Shown here: in pieces, positions 1-7,399 of the stretch
Position numbering within the stretch: the stretch's first letter is position 1
How the letters are laid out: each line of letters begins with the position of its first letter
From: an uncultured Bacilli bacterium
GTDB taxonomy: Bacteria > Bacillota_I > Bacilli_A > RF39 > UBA660
Reading direction: 5' to 3'
DNA length: 15,158 nt
Assembly (NCBI GenBank): GCA_944327425.1
Contig: CALVHJ010000021.1
Span: 1 to 15,158 of the forward strand
Made by a program: the position numbers and the translations under genes
The notes under the pieces: generated by a model
What the model was told of the DNA's origin: nothing
Database searches by the model: none
Seen by the model: only the letters and a program-made list of their open reading frames with translations

Positions 1-510
1 GATAGACTAGAAATATCTTCCTTTGGGGGAATTCAAGATGAATTTACGGAAGAAGAATTTTTAAAAGGATATTCTGCTCCTAAAAATCCAGAACTCATGA
101 GGGTATTTAAAGATTTAGAGTTAGTGGAGCATTTAGGAACAGGAATAAGAAAAATATTAAAAAAATATGATAAAAGTATTTATCAGTTTTATCCCCATTT
201 TATAATAGTAAGCATTAAGTACAACGAAAATGATTTTGAATACAATATCCAAAACCAAAAAGTTAAATTTGATTATTCAGAATTTAATTTAAGTAGAATG
301 GAAGAAAGCATAATTAAATTGATTTTAGAGAGACCCACTATTACTCAAGCAGAAATGGCTGCGTTTTTGAATTTAACTCCTAGAATGGTTAGGTATCATT
401 TAAGCGAATTAGTTAATAATGGATATATTCAAAGAGTCGGGGCAAAGAAAAATGGTAAATGGGTTGTTATTGATAAGGGTGGTGAAATAAATTTAAGAAA
501 ATATAAATAG
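1..510 (+). CDS. AlbA/ATPase-type regulator, C-terminal part (5' end outside window)
   Basis: The reading frame is open from base 1, so this is the last 169 residues of a longer protein; the ATG at 97 is internal. It opens with DRLEISSFGG and continues with an ELMRVFKDLELVEHLGTGI segment. These are typical of the GHKL-like ATP-binding region (HATPase_c_4) that follows an AlbA_2 DNA-binding domain in many bacterial regulators, sometimes called Schlafen-like. The last 70 or so residues form a winged helix-turn-helix (EESIIKLILERPTITQAEMA, then MVRYHLSELVNNGYI and a wing ending KWVVID). A role as DNA-binding transcription regulator is known for the family; the target here is unknown. It ends with TAG, converges on the chaperonin gene, and is followed 11 bases later by a perfect palindrome. 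Confidence 0.8.
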   Translation, partial: DRLEISSFGGIQDEFTEEEFLKGYSAPKNPELMRVFKDLELVEHLGTGIRKILKKYDKSIYQFYPHFIIVSIKYNENDFEYNIQNQKVKFDYSEFNLSRMEESIIKLILERPTITQAEMAAFLNLTPRMVRYHLSELVNNGYIQRVGAKKNGKWVVIDKGGEINLRKYK

Positions 511-520
511 TGAAAATGGG

Positions 521-544
521 GATATTACAAAATATTGTAATATC
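521..544. repeat. Perfect 10-4-10 palindrome downstream of the AlbA-type gene
   Basis: The arms GATATTACAA (521-530) and TTGTAATATC (535-544) are exact inverse complements around the loop AATA. The palindrome starts 11 bases after the TAG of the rightward gene. The T-rich run comes about 20 bases later, inside a second weaker inverted pair (AAGGAAAA at 545-552 against TTTTCCTT near 570-577). It may therefore be an imperfect terminator shared by the two convergent genes, or a protein-binding site. Only the symmetry is seen directly. Confidence 0.55.
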
Positions 545-636
545 AAGGAAAATGTAAAAAGTTATTTTTTTCCTTTTAAATAATATAAATATTGAATTTT
601 ATTTAAACAAAAAAGAATGAGGCAAAAGTTCAATTT

Positions 637-2190
637 TTATAACTCTTGATTTATATTATAATTATTTTGGTTATTGGTTTCATTGATTATTAAACTAGTT
701 GTTGTAAGAAGCATACTAGCTATTGATACAGCGTTTTTTAAAGCATTTATAGCAACATTTGTAGGATCTATTACTTTGGTTTTATTTGTATATTCATATC
801 TTTCTTCTAATACGTTATATAATATATTAAAATCATTTTTCTTTATGTGAGTATATATTTCATCTTTGTTTAGACCAACATTTTCTAAAATTTGATTAAA
901 AGGTTTATTTAAAGCTTTTTTTAATATTTCATAACCATGATGTTTATTAGTTAGTGTCTCACTTATTTTTAAGTAGGTAATTCCACTTCCCGGTATTATT
1001 CCATCACTAGCACTTTTTAAAGCACATAAAGCATCATCAAAACGCATTTTCTTTTCTCTAGCTTCAGTTGTTGTTCTGGCACCAACATAAATTATGGCTC
1101 TTCCGGTGGTTAGCTTGGATATTCTGTCATTTTGAAAGGCTAATTCATAAGAATCACTTTCTTTTTCTATTTGCTTTTTTAGCTTTTTAACATGCTCTTT
1201 TATTTTGTTATTATCTAATTTATTAATAATATTTATATTTTCTTTATCAATTGTTATTTCCTCACATTTGCCTAAGTTATTTATTTTTACTTCATCAGTT
1301 ATTTTTACTATCTTGGCACCAGAAATTATTTCTAAATCATTTAATAAATCTAGTTCATGGGTTCCATATTCAGGAATATTTAATAAAGTAACATTTGTTG
1401 TTTTACTAAAGTTAAGTGATAATATTTCATTTATTACATCTTCGGCAAATCTTTTAGCAAGTATGACAGCAGGCATCTTTTTATCGATTAAAAAATTAAT
1501 TACTTCACTTATTTGGTCTATATCAAAAATATCTTTATTGATAAGTAAGAAATAAGCATCTTGGTATGCTATTTTGGCTTTATTTGTTAAGAAGTAAGGA
1601 GATGCTAGTAATGAATCAAATGTATAGCCATTTATTATATCATAATATGTATTTGATGTATTACTCTCTTCAATTTTTAAACCATTGGTAGATTTTAACT
1701 TTTGGTAGACCTCACTAATAAGAGACCCTATATCTTCATCATTAGCGGCGTTGCTAGCTATGTTGGTATACTCAATATAAGTTGGTTCTTTACTTTCGCT
1801 ACTTAATCTTTTAATAACTTCTATTGATGCTTCATCTATTTCTTTTTTTAAAATATGCGGATTTACTCCTGATTTTATTTTTTCTAAGCCTTGCTTAAAA
1901 ATACTTTCTAGTAAAACTAAAGTGGTAGTTGTGCCATCACCTACTACTTCATCCGTTTTAATCGATGATTCTTTGGCAAGGGTTAAAATAGTGTTTACAC
2001 ATTCATCATCACTTTCAATATTTCTTGCTATTGTTACGCCATCATTAGTAATAAAAGGACTAAGTAGGGAGTGATCAATAATGGCATTTGACCCTCTAGG
2101 TCCTAATGTTTTTTTTACTGTTCCACATAATAAATCTATAGCTTTTAATTCACATGTATAAAGTTCTTCATTCGTTACTACTTTTTTCAT
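637..2190 (-). CDS. groL: Divergent 60-kDa chaperonin (GroEL family)
   Basis: 517 residues with full-length group I chaperonin architecture. The ATP-site signatures are kept: TLGPRG (28-33), NDGVTIA with D50, GDGTTT with D85, FDDAL (matching D398 of E. coli GroEL) and VIDP near the C terminus. The apical region keeps the ASPYFLT segment and hydrophobic groove helices. It is clearly divergent: the E. coli GGG after VEDAL becomes GSG, and the usual Gly-Gly-Met tail is replaced by an Asn-rich end (NETNNQNNYNINQEL). The ATG at 2190 is chosen because GGAGG at 2197-2201 lies 6 bases upstream; the in-frame ATG at 2196 abuts that site. The start overlaps the end of the DUF4130 gene by 23 bases, so it is probably the third gene of that operon. 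No groES is present. Whether it folds general clients is inference. Confidence 0.9.
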   Translation of the reverse strand: MKKVVTNEELYTCELKAIDLLCGTVKKTLGPRGSNAIIDHSLLSPFITNDGVTIARNIESDDECVNTILTLAKESSIKTDEVVGDGTTTTLVLLESIFKQGLEKIKSGVNPHILKKEIDEASIEVIKRLSSESKEPTYIEYTNIASNAANDEDIGSLISEVYQKLKSTNGLKIEESNTSNTYYDIINGYTFDSLLASPYFLTNKAKIAYQDAYFLLINKDIFDIDQISEVINFLIDKKMPAVILAKRFAEDVINEILSLNFSKTTNVTLLNIPEYGTHELDLLNDLEIISGAKIVKITDEVKINNLGKCEEITIDKENINIINKLDNNKIKEHVKKLKKQIEKESDSYELAFQNDRISKLTTGRAIIYVGARTTTEAREKKMRFDDALCALKSASDGIIPGSGITYLKISETLTNKHHGYEILKKALNKPFNQILENVGLNKDEIYTHIKKNDFNILYNVLEERYEYTNKTKVIDPTNVAINALKNAVSIASMLLTTTSLIINETNNQNNYNINQEL

Positions 2191-2932
2191 AAACATCCTC
2201 CATTTCTATTATATATTTCCAATATTTTTTGGGCATAAAATTCATTTGACAACGTTTGTTTTTTCTTGAAGTAATACCAATTGTTTTAAAAAATGATATC
2301 CATAATTTTTCTATTTTTAATTCTTTATCATCAATATTTATTTCTTTTAAATTAATATTTGTTCCTGATATTATATAGTATTTTTTCTTATCATAAATAC
2401 TATACATATCTCTTCCTATATCTTTAATTATCCAAAATTCGTTTTTGAGACGATTTTTAAAATGATTAGATAGTAATTCTAATATATTATTGGTAGGATT
2501 AATCTCTCCATATAGTATATGATTATTTATTTCTTTAAATCTTAAAAATCCCTTTAATTTATGATTTTCGTTACTGACATATTTAGCTATTTTTAAAGTT
2601 TTGTCTACACATTTTAAATTACGCATGGAAAATATTTTATTTTGATATTTTAAGGCATTTAATAAAAAATAGTATATAATTAGTTCTTTATATTCAGCTT
2701 CTGATAAATATACATAGTATATGGTTTTAAGGATATTATTAGTTACTTTTAAGTTTTGGGGATTAAAAGAATGATTTAGTTCTAGTTTGATACCTTCATC
2801 GGTTAGAGTGGGTGTAAAATTATGTTCACTACATATGTTTAAGGGTTTTATTTTCATTTCGATTAACTTACTTGTTAAATCCAGCAAACTAGTAAAAGAG
2901 CCATCATATAAATATATTTGATTAGTTTTCAT
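2168..2932 (-). CDS. DUF4130 / TIGR03915-type DNA metabolism protein
   Basis: 254 residues. It begins IYLYDGSFTSLL and has the family's central block KLKGFLRFKEINNHILYGEI, then ELLSNHFKNRLKNEFWIIKD, then LWISFFKTIGITSRKN and the terminal MPKKYWKYI. This matches the DUF4130 (TIGR03915) family, which is habitually encoded beside a radical SAM DNA-repair protein and in other bacteria is fused to a UdgX-type uracil-DNA glycosylase domain. Its biochemical role is unproven. Its ATG overlaps the upstream gene's TGA as ATGA, implying translational coupling; an AAAGGAG lies about 18 bases upstream, too far for ordinary initiation. It ends with TGA inside the start of the chaperonin gene. Confidence 0.88.
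   Translation of the reverse strand: MKTNQIYLYDGSFTSLLDLTSKLIEMKIKPLNICSEHNFTPTLTDEGIKLELNHSFNPQNLKVTNNILKTIYYVYLSEAEYKELIIYYFLLNALKYQNKIFSMRNLKCVDKTLKIAKYVSNENHKLKGFLRFKEINNHILYGEINPTNNILELLSNHFKNRLKNEFWIIKDIGRDMYSIYDKKKYYIISGTNINLKEINIDDKELKIEKLWISFFKTIGITSRKNKRCQMNFMPKKYWKYIIEMEDVYEKSSNE
2197..2201 (-). promoter_or_regulatory. Ribosome site that fixes the chaperonin start
   Basis: GGAGG reads on the minus strand here, inside the 3' end of the DUF4130 gene. It touches the ATG at 2196 but sits an ideal 6 bases from the ATG at 2190. The shorter form, beginning MKKVVTNEEL, is therefore preferred. Confidence 0.7.
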
Positions 2933-4140
2933 GAAAATAAACTTAATTGCTCCTTTTTGGTCTCTATTTGGGGGCTATCTAATAAAACTAAATTAGCCTC
3001 AATAAAATCTTTCTTGAAATAACTTTCATTAATAAAGTATTTGTGGTTACAAGTTATGAAATATTTGGCTCTTTTTATAACTACACCGATCTTTTTTAAA
3101 TCACTAAATGTTAATTTGAAATTTTTTCGGCAAGCAATAATTCTTTCGGCTGATTTAATGCCAATACCTGGTACTTTTAGTAAATCATAATATGAAGCAC
3201 TATTAATTTCTTTGGGAAATTCACTTAAATGTCTTAGAGCCCAATTGGCTTTGGGATCCATTAAAATATTAAAATTGGGATGTTCTTCATCTAATAAATC
3301 TTTTACTTTAAAGCCATAAAATCTTAAAAGCCAGTCGGCTTGGTATAATCTATTTTCTCTTACTAAGGGTGGAGCGGATAAGCTAGGTAAGAGCTTGTCT
3401 TTATTTACCGGTATATAGGCTGAATAAAATACTCTTTTTAAATTATAGTTTTGGTATAAATTACTACTTGTTCTCATTATGTCTAGATCTGTTTCTTTGG
3501 TAGCACCAATAATCATTTGGGTACTTCCCCCAGCAGAGACAAAAGAAGAATTACGATTTTCTTTTATATAAGACATTATCTTTGTTACTTTATTGAGTTC
3601 TTTATCCGGGGCTAAAAGTTTTAGGCCACTATCAGTTGGTAATTCTATATTGGCACTTAATCTATCAACAAGACTACCTAATTCTTTTAAAAGATGAGTG
3701 CTTGCCCCAGGTATGGCTTTACAATGAATATACCCGTGAAAATGATATTTATACCTGAGCATTTTAATGGTTTTAATTAATAATTCCATGGTATAATCAG
3801 GACTTTTAATTATGCCTGAACTTAAAAATAAACCTTCAATGTAATTTCGACGGTAAAAATTTATCGTGATGGTACATATTTCTTCGGGAGTAAATATGGC
3901 TCTTGTTACATTGTTACTTTTTCTATTAATGCAATATTTACAATCAAAAATACAACAGTTGGTCATTAGTATTTTTAAAAGAGAAATGCATCTACCATCA
4001 CTTGAAAACGAATGACATATTCCAGAGTAAGCCGCATTACCTATTCCATTGTAGTTTTTTCTAGTACTACCACTCGAAGAACAAGATGCATCATATTTGG
4101 CACTGTCGGCTAAAATCTTTAATTTTTCATCTAATGTCAT
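2929..4140 (-). CDS. Putative DNA modification/repair radical SAM protein (TIGR03916 type)
   Basis: 403 residues. The radical SAM cluster motif CX3CX2C is C63-IFD-C67-KY-C70, which should bind a [4Fe-4S] cluster and cleave S-adenosylmethionine. Extra N-terminal cysteines (C20, C42, C51, C62) surround the segments CSSSGSTRKN and SGICHSFSSDGRC that mark this family. Residues 318-340 form a helix-hairpin-helix (LLKVPGIGIKSAERII), a DNA-contacting fold. Together these suggest a radical enzyme acting on DNA, but the substrate is unknown. The ATG at 4140 is preferred over GTG at 4149, because AGGTGA lies about 8 bases before it and the GTG is part of that site. The stop TGA overlaps the next ATG, and the gene leads the operon. 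Confidence 0.9.
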   Translation of the reverse strand: MTLDEKLKILADSAKYDASCSSSGSTRKNYNGIGNAAYSGICHSFSSDGRCISLLKILMTNCCIFDCKYCINRKSNNVTRAIFTPEEICTITINFYRRNYIEGLFLSSGIIKSPDYTMELLIKTIKMLRYKYHFHGYIHCKAIPGASTHLLKELGSLVDRLSANIELPTDSGLKLLAPDKELNKVTKIMSYIKENRNSSFVSAGGSTQMIIGATKETDLDIMRTSSNLYQNYNLKRVFYSAYIPVNKDKLLPSLSAPPLVRENRLYQADWLLRFYGFKVKDLLDEEHPNFNILMDPKANWALRHLSEFPKEINSASYYDLLKVPGIGIKSAERIIACRKNFKLTFSDLKKIGVVIKRAKYFITCNHKYFINESYFKKDFIEANLVLLDSPQIETKKEQLSLFS

Positions 4141-4157
4141 TTTTATCACCTAAATAT

Positions 4158-4186
4158 ATTATAATACAAAAGTTTGTATAAGCCAA
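4158..4186 (-). promoter_or_regulatory. Sigma-A-type promoter of the radical SAM-DUF4130-chaperonin unit
   Basis: On the minus strand the -35 element is TTGGCT (4181-4186) and the -10 is a perfect TATAAT (4158-4163), with a 17-base spacer. Transcription would start about 10 bases before the AGGTGA ribosome site of the radical SAM gene, giving a very short leader. No other promoter of this quality is seen before 637, which supports a three-gene transcript. Confidence 0.75.
4164..4179. promoter_or_regulatory. Palindromic operator candidate filling the promoter spacer
   Basis: ATACAAA (4164-4170), AG, TTTGTAT (4173-4179) is a perfect 7-2-7 inverted repeat lying wholly between the -35 and -10. 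A dimeric repressor bound here would block RNA polymerase. It lacks the GAAC-N4-GTTC core of the Bacillota LexA box, so it is not an obvious SOS operator. The binding protein is unknown. Confidence 0.5.
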
Positions 4187-4301
4187 ACAAATATTCGCTT
4201 CCAAATTTTAACAAAAAAGCGGTTTTTCATTATTATTTATTACTGTATAATTCCCTATATAGTCTAATATTCATTCTATTACTGATTTAATATAGAAAAT
4301 A

Positions 4302-4331
4302 TAAAAAGCAACCAAACTAATTTTGATTGCT
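4302..4331 (-). terminator. Rho-independent terminator of pflBA, overlapping the pflA stop
   Basis: On the minus strand AGCAATCAAA (4331-4322) can pair with TTTGGTTGCT (4316-4307) through ten base pairs, one of them G-U, around a 5-base loop, and a run of five T residues follows. The left arm is made of the last pflA codons and the stop TAG lies in the loop, so gene end and terminator are superimposed. Confidence 0.8.
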
Positions 4332-5048
4332 ATATAAATTGTTGTAAATATCCATAAACTTTTCGTATAATTCTTGACATTTTTTAACATTCATTTCTGG
4401 CACATCTTTTAGAGGATTATTTAAGTTTAATTTTTCATATTTTGAAAAACCTAAATGATGAAATGGTAAGAATTCTATTTTCTCAATATTTTTGATTTTT
4501 AATAAATAAGTAGCAAGAACACGCAAATATTCTTCATTATCCATTATACCGGGGACTATTACTTGTCTTATCCAGACTGGTTTGCCACTTTTATTTAAAG
4601 CATTAATAAACTTTTCGCTTTCTAAAATACTTTTACCGGTTAGTTTTTCATACTCATCTTTATTTGGATGTTTAATATCAAATAGTACTAAATCAACTAA
4701 TGATAATATTTCATCATATTTACCTAGGCCAACACCAGCGGTATCTAAGGCTATATGAATGTTTTCTTTTTTTAATTTTTGGCAAATATCTAATAAAAAA
4801 TCTATTTGCAAAAGAGGTTCACCACCGGAAAATGTTACACCACCATTATTTCTTTTAAAATAAGGCTTGTTACGTAATATTTTGGCAACTAATTCATCAG
4901 TTTGATAGTTAGCTTTATTCATATGCCACATTTCTGGATTATGACAGTATTGGCATCTTAGTCGGCACCCGTTTAAGAAAATAACTGTTCTAATACCCGG
5001 TCCATCTACTAAGCCAAAAGTTTCAATAGAATTAATATTGGCTGCCAT
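4317..5048 (-). CDS. pflA: Pyruvate formate-lyase-activating enzyme
   Basis: 243 residues, the usual length. The N terminus has ETFGLVDGPGIRTVIFLNGC followed by the radical SAM motif C28-RLR-C32-QY-C35 and HNPEMW. GGVTFSGGEPLLQ and ALDTAGVG are the glycine-rich and substrate-side motifs of glycyl-radical activases. The enzyme uses SAM and a [4Fe-4S] cluster to abstract hydrogen from the active glycine of PflB in the cytoplasm. The start ATG is preceded by AGAGG at 5 bases and overlaps the pflB stop as TAATG, so the two are translationally coupled. The stop TAG lies in the terminator loop. The assignment is firm. Confidence 0.96.
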   Translation of the reverse strand: MAANINSIETFGLVDGPGIRTVIFLNGCRLRCQYCHNPEMWHMNKANYQTDELVAKILRNKPYFKRNNGGVTFSGGEPLLQIDFLLDICQKLKKENIHIALDTAGVGLGKYDEILSLVDLVLFDIKHPNKDEYEKLTGKSILESEKFINALNKSGKPVWIRQVIVPGIMDNEEYLRVLATYLLKIKNIEKIEFLPFHHLGFSKYEKLNLNNPLKDVPEMNVKKCQELYEKFMDIYNNLYSNQN

Positions 5049-7276
5049 TATATCCTCTCATGGAAGGTTCTTGCTATAACTTCTTCTTGTTGACGCCTTG
5101 TAAGTCTATTAAATCTTACCGCATAACCTGATACTCTTATTGTTAATAATGGGTATTTGTCAGGATTTTCCATAGCATCAATTAGGGTTTCTCTATTTAA
5201 GACATTTACATTTAAGTGATGGGCTCCTTTGGTAAAGTATCCTTCAAGAAGGCTTACTAAATTATCTATTTGTTCATCACTAGTATGACCTAAAGCACTG
5301 GGAATAATAGAAAAAGTATTGGAAATACCATCACGGCAACATTTGGCATATTCTAGTTTAGCTACTGAATTTAATGAGGCTATAGCACCAGATTCATCGC
5401 GGCCATGCATAGGATTAGCCCCAGGAGCAAAGGCAATACCTTTTTTTCTTCCATCAGGGGTAGAACCTGTCTTTTGGCCATATACAACATTTGAGGTTAT
5501 AGTTAATATCGAAAGGGTTGGTATAGCATCACGGTAGCACTTGTGTTTGGAAAGTTCCTCATAAAACTTCTCAACTACTTCTTTGGCTAGATCATCTACG
5601 CGATCATCATCATTACCGTATTTAGGAAAATCGCCTTCGATTTTAAAGTCAATGGCTATGCCATCTTCATTTCTTATCGGTTCTACTTTGGCATATTTAA
5701 TAGCAGAAAGAGAATCGGCTACAACGGATAATCCGGCTACACCATAGGCCATAAATCTTCTAACATGAGTGTCATGTAAAGCCATTTGGCCACTTTCATA
5801 GGCATATTTGTCATGCATATAATGAATAATATTCATAGCATTTGAGTATATTTCGGCAACACGCTCTAACATTTTAAAGTATTGCTCTTTTACGGTTTCA
5901 TAATCTAGTATTTCATCTGTGTTTTTTCTAAATCCCTCAATAACTAACGTATTTTTCATCTCGTCTACGCCACCATTAATTGAGTAAAGTAAAGCTTTAG
6001 CTAAATTACAACGAGCTCCAAAAAATTGCATGTCACGCCCTTCCCGCATCGCTGATACACAACAAGCAATAGCATAATCATCACCATATATAGGACGCAT
6101 AATATCATCATTTTCATATTGGATAGCATCAGTAGCAATGCTCATTCTAGCACAATATTTTTTAAAGTTTTCAGGTAGGTGCTCACTCCATAAAATCGTC
6201 ATGTTAGGCTCGGGTGCTGGATCCAAATTTGTTAGGGTATGTAAAATACGATAGCTAGTTTTGGTAACCATGCTTTTGCCATTTTCAGTTATACCACCAA
6301 GAGATGCTGTTACCCAAGTTGGATCTCCAGAGAATAATTCGTCATATTCTGGCGTTCTTAAGTGTCTAACAAGTCTTAGTTTAATAACAAAGTTATCAAT
6401 AATTTCTTGAATTTCCTTTTCAGTTATAGTTTTTTCTTTTAAATCTCTTTCAAAATAAATATCAAAGAAAGCATCTACACGGCCTAAACTCATGGCTGCA
6501 CCATTGTTTTCTTTTACGGCCGCTAGATAAGCAAGATAAGTCCATTCTACCGCTTCTTTACTGTTAGATGCTGGTTTACTAAGATCAAATCCATAACGGC
6601 TAGCCATTTTCTTTATAGCGTCCAATGCTTTTATTTGCATAGATACTTCTTCTCTTAATCCAATAAGTTCGATGCTCATAGGGCCTAAAAGGTTTGATAA
6701 ATCACGTTTTTTGGCTTCTATTAAATAATCGATGCCATATAAAGCTACTCTTCTATAATCACCAATAATTCTACCTCTTCCATAAGCATCAGGTAGGCCG
6801 GTTAATAATCCGGCATGACGAGCACGTCTAATTTCATCGGTGTAAGCATCAAAAACACCTTCATTATGTGTCTTTCTAAATTCATTAAAATACTTATCTA
6901 CTTCTGGATTCAATTTGTAACCATAAGCTTCTAGTTCTTGGTATACCATTCTTATACCCCCATAAGGGTTAACAATTCTTTTTAATGGCTTGTCTGTTTG
7001 GAGACCAACAATAACATCATCTTCACTACAAATATATCCTGGTTCAAAGGCATTAATGCCTGATAGGTGATCAGTATCAATATCTAATACTTTATTAGCT
7101 AATTCTTCTTTTAAAAGCTTAGTACAAGTATTCCATATTTTAGCAGTTTTTTTAGTAATACCCTCTAAAAAAGATTCATCTCCTGCATAAGCTTGATAAT
7201 TTTTTTGGATAAAATCACTTACGTTTATTTCTTCGGTCCATAGACCGCTTTTAAAATTTCGCCATTCTTCTTTCAT
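5048..7276 (-). CDS. pflB: Formate acetyltransferase (pyruvate formate-lyase)
   Basis: 742 residues, full length. It converts pyruvate and CoA to acetyl-CoA and formate in anaerobic mixed-acid fermentation. Catalytic cysteines are adjacent at C405-C406 (AIACCVSAMREG), and the glycyl-radical site is RVSGYAVRFNRL with G717 near the C terminus. Other family blocks include GRGRIIGDYRR and GSTPDGRKKG. The ATG at 7276 is preferred to the one at 7291 because GGAGG at 7285-7289 lies 8 bases upstream of it, whereas the upstream ATG precedes the ribosome site. It is first in a pflB-pflA operon. The glycyl radical is oxygen-sensitive, which points to an anaerobic or fermentative host. Confidence 0.97.
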   Translation of the reverse strand: MKEEWRNFKSGLWTEEINVSDFIQKNYQAYAGDESFLEGITKKTAKIWNTCTKLLKEELANKVLDIDTDHLSGINAFEPGYICSEDDVIVGLQTDKPLKRIVNPYGGIRMVYQELEAYGYKLNPEVDKYFNEFRKTHNEGVFDAYTDEIRRARHAGLLTGLPDAYGRGRIIGDYRRVALYGIDYLIEAKKRDLSNLLGPMSIELIGLREEVSMQIKALDAIKKMASRYGFDLSKPASNSKEAVEWTYLAYLAAVKENNGAAMSLGRVDAFFDIYFERDLKEKTITEKEIQEIIDNFVIKLRLVRHLRTPEYDELFSGDPTWVTASLGGITENGKSMVTKTSYRILHTLTNLDPAPEPNMTILWSEHLPENFKKYCARMSIATDAIQYENDDIMRPIYGDDYAIACCVSAMREGRDMQFFGARCNLAKALLYSINGGVDEMKNTLVIEGFRKNTDEILDYETVKEQYFKMLERVAEIYSNAMNIIHYMHDKYAYESGQMALHDTHVRRFMAYGVAGLSVVADSLSAIKYAKVEPIRNEDGIAIDFKIEGDFPKYGNDDDRVDDLAKEVVEKFYEELSKHKCYRDAIPTLSILTITSNVVYGQKTGSTPDGRKKGIAFAPGANPMHGRDESGAIASLNSVAKLEYAKCCRDGISNTFSIIPSALGHTSDEQIDNLVSLLEGYFTKGAHHLNVNVLNRETLIDAMENPDKYPLLTIRVSGYAVRFNRLTRRQQEEVIARTFHERI

Positions 7277-7299
7277 TTTTAAATCCTCCATGTTAAATC

Positions 7300-7328
7300 A
7301 TTATAACATTAATTTCTACTTTTGTTTA
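7300..7328 (-). promoter_or_regulatory. Promoter of pflBA
   Basis: On the minus strand the -10 is TATAAT (7300-7305) preceded by TGT, an extended -10. A -35-like TAAACA (7323-7328, four of six consensus bases) lies 17 bases away. The ATG at 7276 follows after a short leader holding GGAGG. No clear operator is seen. Confidence 0.65.
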
Positions 7329-7399
7329 GGCTTTAAAAAAAATTTGTCACTTTTTTGATATGTTTAAGAAAGGAATTAATAACCATAATAATATTAGTG

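Noticed and set aside
596..650. Clear terminator for the chaperonin operon
   Set aside because: Only a seven-pair stem with a G-U pair is seen after the stop, without an immediately following T run, so it was not listed as a feature.
1205..1555. Plus-strand open frame opposite the chaperonin gene
   Set aside because: It lies wholly inside a well-supported gene on the other strand, and its hydrophobic composition is what antisense AT-rich sequence produces.
2168..2932. A genome-wide code with TGA as tryptophan (code 4)
   Set aside because: About 39 Trp codons in the genes here are TGG, which would be surprising for an AT-rich code-4 genome. The ATGA overlap at 2929-2932 and the TGA at 2168, just after the family-typical C terminus, behave as real stops.
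4164..4179. LexA (SOS) box in the radical SAM promoter
   Set aside because: The palindrome lacks the GAAC-N4-GTTC core expected for Bacillota LexA.
5319..5537. Plus-strand open frame opposite pflB
   Set aside because: Antisense shadow of a strongly conserved enzyme gene with no ribosome site.
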